From NCBI GenBank assembly GCA_036266075.1, contig DATANV010000032.1:1-36972 (forward strand): a stretch of DNA of 36,972 nucleotides, written 5' to 3'. How positions within the stretch are numbered: the first letter of the stretch is position 1; each line of letters starts with the position of its first letter. The position numbers and the translations under genes are program-made. The stretch is from VRUE01 sp036266075 (GTDB lineage Bacteria > Actinomycetota > Thermoleophilia > Solirubrobacterales > 70-9). Positions 34,326 through 36,972 of the stretch are shown here, in pieces. The notes under the pieces were generated by a model, which saw only the letters and a list, made by a program, of their open reading frames with translations, ran no database searches and was not told the DNA's origin.

Positions 34326-35050
34326 CGGCTCGGTACCGGGAAGGGGGTCAGCAGAGCACGGCGCTCGGGGACGCGGGAGGCGCCATCGACCGGCAGGACC
34401 TTGAGCAGCGAGTCGGCGCCCTGGGCGGCGCGGACCTCGCGCAGCGCGGCGCCGAGCCGGTGTCGCCGCGACTCGTCGCCGCGGACCGCCAGCTGCAGCT
34501 GGTCGGCGGCACGGGGGCCGAAGCGGGTCGAGTGCAGGCGCAGCGAGATTGCCGGAGCAGGCAGTTCCTCCAGCCGCGGCGTCAGCACGATGCGCAGAGC
34601 CCGCGGGTCGGCGGTCGGGCGACCAAGCCCCTGCTCGACGCTCCAGTTGCCCCCGTCGCCGAGCAACGCGCCGAGCCGCAGGCTCAGCAGCGTCCGCTCC
34701 TTTCTCCCGGGCGAGGCAAGCAGGCGGTCGATCAGCAGCTCAAGGGCGCGCTCGAGGCGGTCGCCGGCGGTCCCCTCCGCCAGCTCGATCTCCCCCGCCA
34801 GCTCATCCCAGGTGCCGTGGCGACGGCAGACGAGCAGCTCGTCCTCGCCGCGCCCCAGGCGCAGGGCGCGCTGGCCCGCTGGCCCGAAGCGGTCGGCGAC
34901 CTTGTCCGCCGGCAGAGCTGCCAGGTCCCCCAGCGTCTCGATCCCCAACCGCCGCAACGTCTCGACCAGGTTGCCCGCCTCGCGCTCCGGCAGGCCGAGT
35001 CGATCGGCGATCGCCGCGACTCGAACCCCAGAGAGATATCCCACCCTCAT
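34322..35050 (-). CDS. Short ImuB-like protein lacking the polymerase palm domain
   Basis: A 242-residue protein that corresponds only to the C-terminal half of ImuB/Y-family proteins. It holds a helix-hairpin-helix thumb (L-R-R-L-G-I-E-T-L-G-D-L-A-A-L-P, about 32-47; R-F-G-P-A-G about 54-59) and a little-finger-like domain. ImuB is normally about 500 residues with an inactive palm; here the palm and fingers are absent. The region upstream is the SOS box and then an unrelated gene, so they are not encoded nearby. The ATG at 35050 lies within the SOS palindrome, implying a leaderless message. No ImuA-prime gene is present. It probably still links DnaE2 to DNA or the clamp; that is inference. 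Confidence 0.75.
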   Translation of the reverse strand: MRVGYLSGVRVAAIADRLGLPEREAGNLVETLRRLGIETLGDLAALPADKVADRFGPAGQRALRLGRGEDELLVCRRHGTWDELAGEIELAEGTAGDRLERALELLIDRLLASPGRKERTLLSLRLGALLGDGGNWSVEQGLGRPTADPRALRIVLTPRLEELPAPAISLRLHSTRFGPRAADQLQLAVRGDESRRHRLGAALREVRAAQGADSLLKVLPVDGASRVPERRALLTPFPVPSR

Positions 35051-35051
35051 A

Positions 35052-35065
35052 CGAACATATGTTCG
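35052..35065 (-). promoter_or_regulatory. LexA (SOS) box
   Basis: CGAACATATGTTCG is a perfect match to the Gram-positive/actinobacterial LexA consensus CGAAC-N4-GTTCG. It is the core of a 20-bp perfect palindrome (35049-35068) that includes the A and T of the ImuB-like start codon. It should repress the imuB-like/DUF6504/dnaE2 operon until DNA damage. Confidence 0.9.
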
Positions 35066-35121
35066 TATAGGAGAGAAGCGGAATCAAGCGACGAAAGATT
35101 GCGATTCGAGCCGATCCGCCT

Positions 35122-35433
35122 CTACCCGTGCGTGAGAACCGCGCCGGCCAGGACGAGCATCGAGCCGGTCATCGTGAAGCCTGCGTAGAGCATCTGCCTG
35201 CCCATCGAGTCGAGGCGATCGTTGACCCGGAGCAGTTCGCGGTCGACCTTGTCGAAGCGCCGATCCACCTTGTCGAACTTCTTCTCAACCTCGTCGAAGC
35301 GACGGTCCACTTCTCCTTCGAACTTGCCGAAGCGCCGATCCACCTCGCCTTCGAACTTGTCGAAGCGCCGATTGACTTCGTCCCGGAAGTCGTCGAGCCG
35401 CTCGTCTGTCCAACTCTCCCTCACGCGGTACAT
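35122..35433 (-). CDS. Hendecad coiled-coil protein with C-terminal membrane helix
   Basis: A 103-residue protein. After a short N-terminus come three 11-residue repeats built on V-[ND]-R-R-F-x-x-[FV]-E-x-[EK], then two 7-residue repeats F-D-K-V-D-R-[RE]. These form a highly charged coiled coil. Residues about 82-101 (L-Y-A-G-F-T-M-T-G-S-M-L-V-L-A-G-A-V) make a membrane helix. The coding DNA shows matching direct repeats. It follows the TetR gene by 9 bp, so the two are probably one operon. The layout resembles small phage-holin-associated or scaffold proteins, but no function is claimed. Confidence 0.8.
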   Translation of the reverse strand: MYRVRESWTDERLDDFRDEVNRRFDKFEGEVDRRFGKFEGEVDRRFDEVEKKFDKVDRRFDKVDRELLRVNDRLDSMGRQMLYAGFTMTGSMLVLAGAVLTHG

Positions 35434-35442
35434 GATGACAGA

Positions 35443-36015
35443 TTAGACGACAAAACATTTCGCCGCCTCCTCGAGCTCCGACAGCCGATCCGCTTCGCCG
35501 GCCATCACCCGCTTGCCGATCAGGGCCAGGATCCCGGCGGCGATCACCCAGTCGACGCCCAAGCGCTCGGCGAAGGCCTCGACCGTCGCGTCGTGGCGCT
35601 TCGAGCCCTCCTCGCCGACGGCGAGGATCTCGACGGTCAGCAGCCGCGCCGAGGGCGGGTCGGCGGCGAGCAGCGTGAGCATGGAACGCAGCGCCGCGAA
35701 GCGTTGCCCCTCGACTGCACTCTCTGCGAGGCGCGCCCGATCGATCTCCTCCAGCAATCGTCCGAGCAGCTGCCGGTGCGCGGCCAGCATGCAGTCGCGC
35801 TTGTCGGCGAACAGCCTGTAGAAGGTGACGGTGGAGACCCCCGCCCGCTTGGTGATGGCGGCAACCGAGGTCTCCGCATAGCCCTTCTCCGCGCAAACCT
35901 CTGCCGTCGCCGCGACCAACCGTTCGCGCTGATTGCGGGCGACGACGTCGGCAGAGATCCCGTGAGAGCCCGGCGGGAGCCTGCGAGCTGGAGCGTTTCC
36001 GACTTTCCGCTCCAT
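35443..36015 (-). CDS. TetR-family transcriptional regulator
   Basis: A 190-residue regulator. The helix-turn-helix lies at about residues 28-75: R-E-R-L-V-A-A-T-A-E-V-C-A-E-K-G-Y-A-E-T-S-V, then V-S-T-V-T-F-Y-R-L-F-A-D-K-R-D. The helical ligand domain follows. It heads a short operon with the coiled-coil membrane protein. A palindromic GGTTACCG and an AT-containing patch lie just upstream of its ATG (36015) and could be its operator. Ligand unknown. Confidence 0.9.
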   Translation of the reverse strand: MERKVGNAPARRLPPGSHGISADVVARNQRERLVAATAEVCAEKGYAETSVAAITKRAGVSTVTFYRLFADKRDCMLAAHRQLLGRLLEEIDRARLAESAVEGQRFAALRSMLTLLAADPPSARLLTVEILAVGEEGSKRHDATVEAFAERLGVDWVIAAGILALIGKRVMAGEADRLSELEEAAKCFVV

Positions 36016-36075
36016 ATGAGAAGGATAGGACGGTTACCGCAGTCGATTCGAATGACCTCGAAGGGCGCGTAGCCG

Positions 36076-36108
36076 CTCGCGCCTCACCCGCCAAGGGTGA
36101 GGCGCGAG
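36076..36108 (-). terminator. Strong terminator hairpin after the collagen-like gene
   Basis: CTCGCGCCTCACCC (36076-36089) and GGGTGAGGCGCGAG (36095-36108) form a perfect 14-bp stem with a 5-nt loop, 22 bp after the stop of the collagen-like gene. No U tract follows, as is usual for actinobacterial terminators. Confidence 0.7.
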
Positions 36109-36129
36109 TCGTAACGAGGTCCGCCCGGC

Positions 36130-36882
36130 TCAGGGAGCCGTAACAGCCCAGGTGCCGTAGGCCTTGCCCCCAGCCGGCGGGGTGGTGACGATGAGGAAGG
36201 CCCCAGCCGTGGTCGAGGGATATACGGCGGCCAGTTCGGTTTCTGAGGTCGCCTCGAGCGTGTAGATGCAGCCCTGGCCGGCAACGGCCTCTGGTTCGGA
36301 GACGGTGCCGGGGCAGTTTTCGGTTCCCCCTTCGCCTTTGCCGAGGAGTTCGAAATCGCTTTCCGGTCCGAGGCCTTTCAAAGCCGTCGCCAGTGGGATC
36401 GAGTAGCTGATCCAGGCCAATGCCGAGCCTTCTTCAAAGGGCTGGCTCACCCACGTCCCGGTCTCGGTTGCCCCACTCGGCAGCGTCCCGCCGTCAGTCC
36501 AGGGCGAGCCTTCGGGCCCGGTGGCGCCATCTACGCCGGTCGCCCCTTTGGCCCCGGTGGCCCCTTTGGCCCCCGCCGTGCCGTTGGACCCTTTGGCCCC
36601 GGTAGCTCCGGTCGCCCCTTTGGCCCCGTCTGCACCGTTGGCGCCGTTAGCGCCTTTCGGCCCCGCAGGCCCTGCCGGTCCTGCCGGTCCAGCGGGCCCA
36701 GCCGGTCCCTGCGGCCCCCTCGGACCCCTCGGTCCCCTGGGCCCTTTCTTTGCCTTGGCAGAAGCGGTCGCCTTGCCGGAGTCGTTGTTTGCGGCATAGG
36801 CCCCGCCGATCATCGCGAAGACCAAAGCTCCGACTGCGATCAGGCCCGGCACGCCGAAGCGGTTTTTCAGTAACGAGAACAT
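36130..36882 (-). CDS. Secreted collagen-like (GXY repeat) protein
   Basis: A 250-residue protein. An N-terminal hydrophobic segment (about 11-30, ending A-Y-A-A) serves as signal peptide or anchor. A Lys-rich linker leads to 26 uninterrupted G-X-Y triplets (about 47-125): first G-P-R and five G-P-A, then mostly G-A-[TKND]. The C-terminal domain (about 128-250) is beta-rich with two cysteines (C-P-G-T ... G-C-I-Y) and may trimerise. GGGAGGG precedes the ATG at 36882. Such proteins form triple-helical surface filaments. The repeat DNA is prone to slippage, so triplet number may vary between strains. Confidence 0.9.
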   Translation of the reverse strand: MFSLLKNRFGVPGLIAVGALVFAMIGGAYAANNDSGKATASAKAKKGPRGPRGPRGPQGPAGPAGPAGPAGPAGPKGANGANGADGAKGATGATGAKGSNGTAGAKGATGAKGATGVDGATGPEGSPWTDGGTLPSGATETGTWVSQPFEEGSALAWISYSIPLATALKGLGPESDFELLGKGEGGTENCPGTVSEPEAVAGQGCIYTLEATSETELAAVYPSTTAGAFLIVTTPPAGGKAYGTWAVTAP

Positions 36883-36972
36883 CTATTCCCTCCCTGTTGG
36901 GGTTAGTGGTGCTTTTGCTTTTGGTTGCGCCGCTTGGCGTTGCCCTGCTTGCAGGCGCTCTTTAGAGCCGGC

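Overview
The window is GC-rich throughout, with strong G/C bias at third codon positions, GTG and TTG starts, and many start/stop overlaps of the ATGA or TGATG type. A perfect Gram-positive/actinobacterial SOS box controls an imuB-like/dnaE2 cassette. The gene content (HxlR-SCP2, DrrAB-type exporter, CHAD protein, collagen-like GXY secreted protein, beta-propeller secreted protein, MocR regulator) fits a soil Actinomycetota chromosome. Thermoleophilia/Solirubrobacterales is my best guess, by inference from style rather than from a marker gene. No rRNA, tRNA, CRISPR array, transposase or phage gene was seen.

Layout. 1-4.3 kb: a partial gene entering from the left edge, a membrane-anchored NB-ARC/TPR STAND NTPase (-), and divergently a histidine phosphatase and a patatin-like lipase (+). 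4.3-8.1 kb: a four-gene zinc-type uptake operon (-) made of a fused permease/binding-protein gene, an ATPase, a second permease and a Fur-family regulator (probably Zur). 8.2-11.5 kb: a gene-free stretch, then a tightly overlapped TetR - glycosyltransferase - cytochrome P450 operon (+). 11.7-13.3 kb: a DEAD-box helicase whose best start codon is ATC, coupled to a small zinc-ribbon protein. 13.3-17.3 kb: secreted or envelope proteins (seven-repeat beta-propeller, vWA protein, NlpC/P60-type hydrolase) and a RibD/DHFR-like reductase. 17.3-20.9 kb: PPOX-family flavoprotein divergent from a MocR regulator, a CHAD protein, and a prephenate-dehydratase/BacA-like protein. 20.9-21.4 kb: no convincing gene, but a strong hairpin.

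21.4-30.6 kb is a run of regulator-plus-detoxification pairs: PadR/FAD monooxygenase, MarR/three-gene ABC exporter, and HxlR-SCP2 with VOC, MFS DHA2 exporter and VOC. A secreted SGNH hydrolase sits in the middle. Most of the regulators are divergent from their target, with an obvious dyad between the two, so the block reads as a chemical-defence or drug-efflux region.

30.6-35.1 kb is an SOS mutagenesis operon (-): SOS box, a very short ImuB-like protein lacking the polymerase palm, a small DUF6504-like protein, and DnaE2. The dnaE2 frame carries two palindromic REP-like elements as in-frame insertions, and a third possible family member lies between genes at 26.3 kb. 35.1-36.9 kb: a hendecad coiled-coil membrane protein, a TetR regulator, and a collagen-like secreted protein with a strong terminator hairpin.

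Most noteworthy are the palm-less ImuB with its SOS box over the start codon, the palindromic elements inside dnaE2, the permease-binding protein fusion, the ATC start of the helicase, and the TetR-GT-P450 operon.
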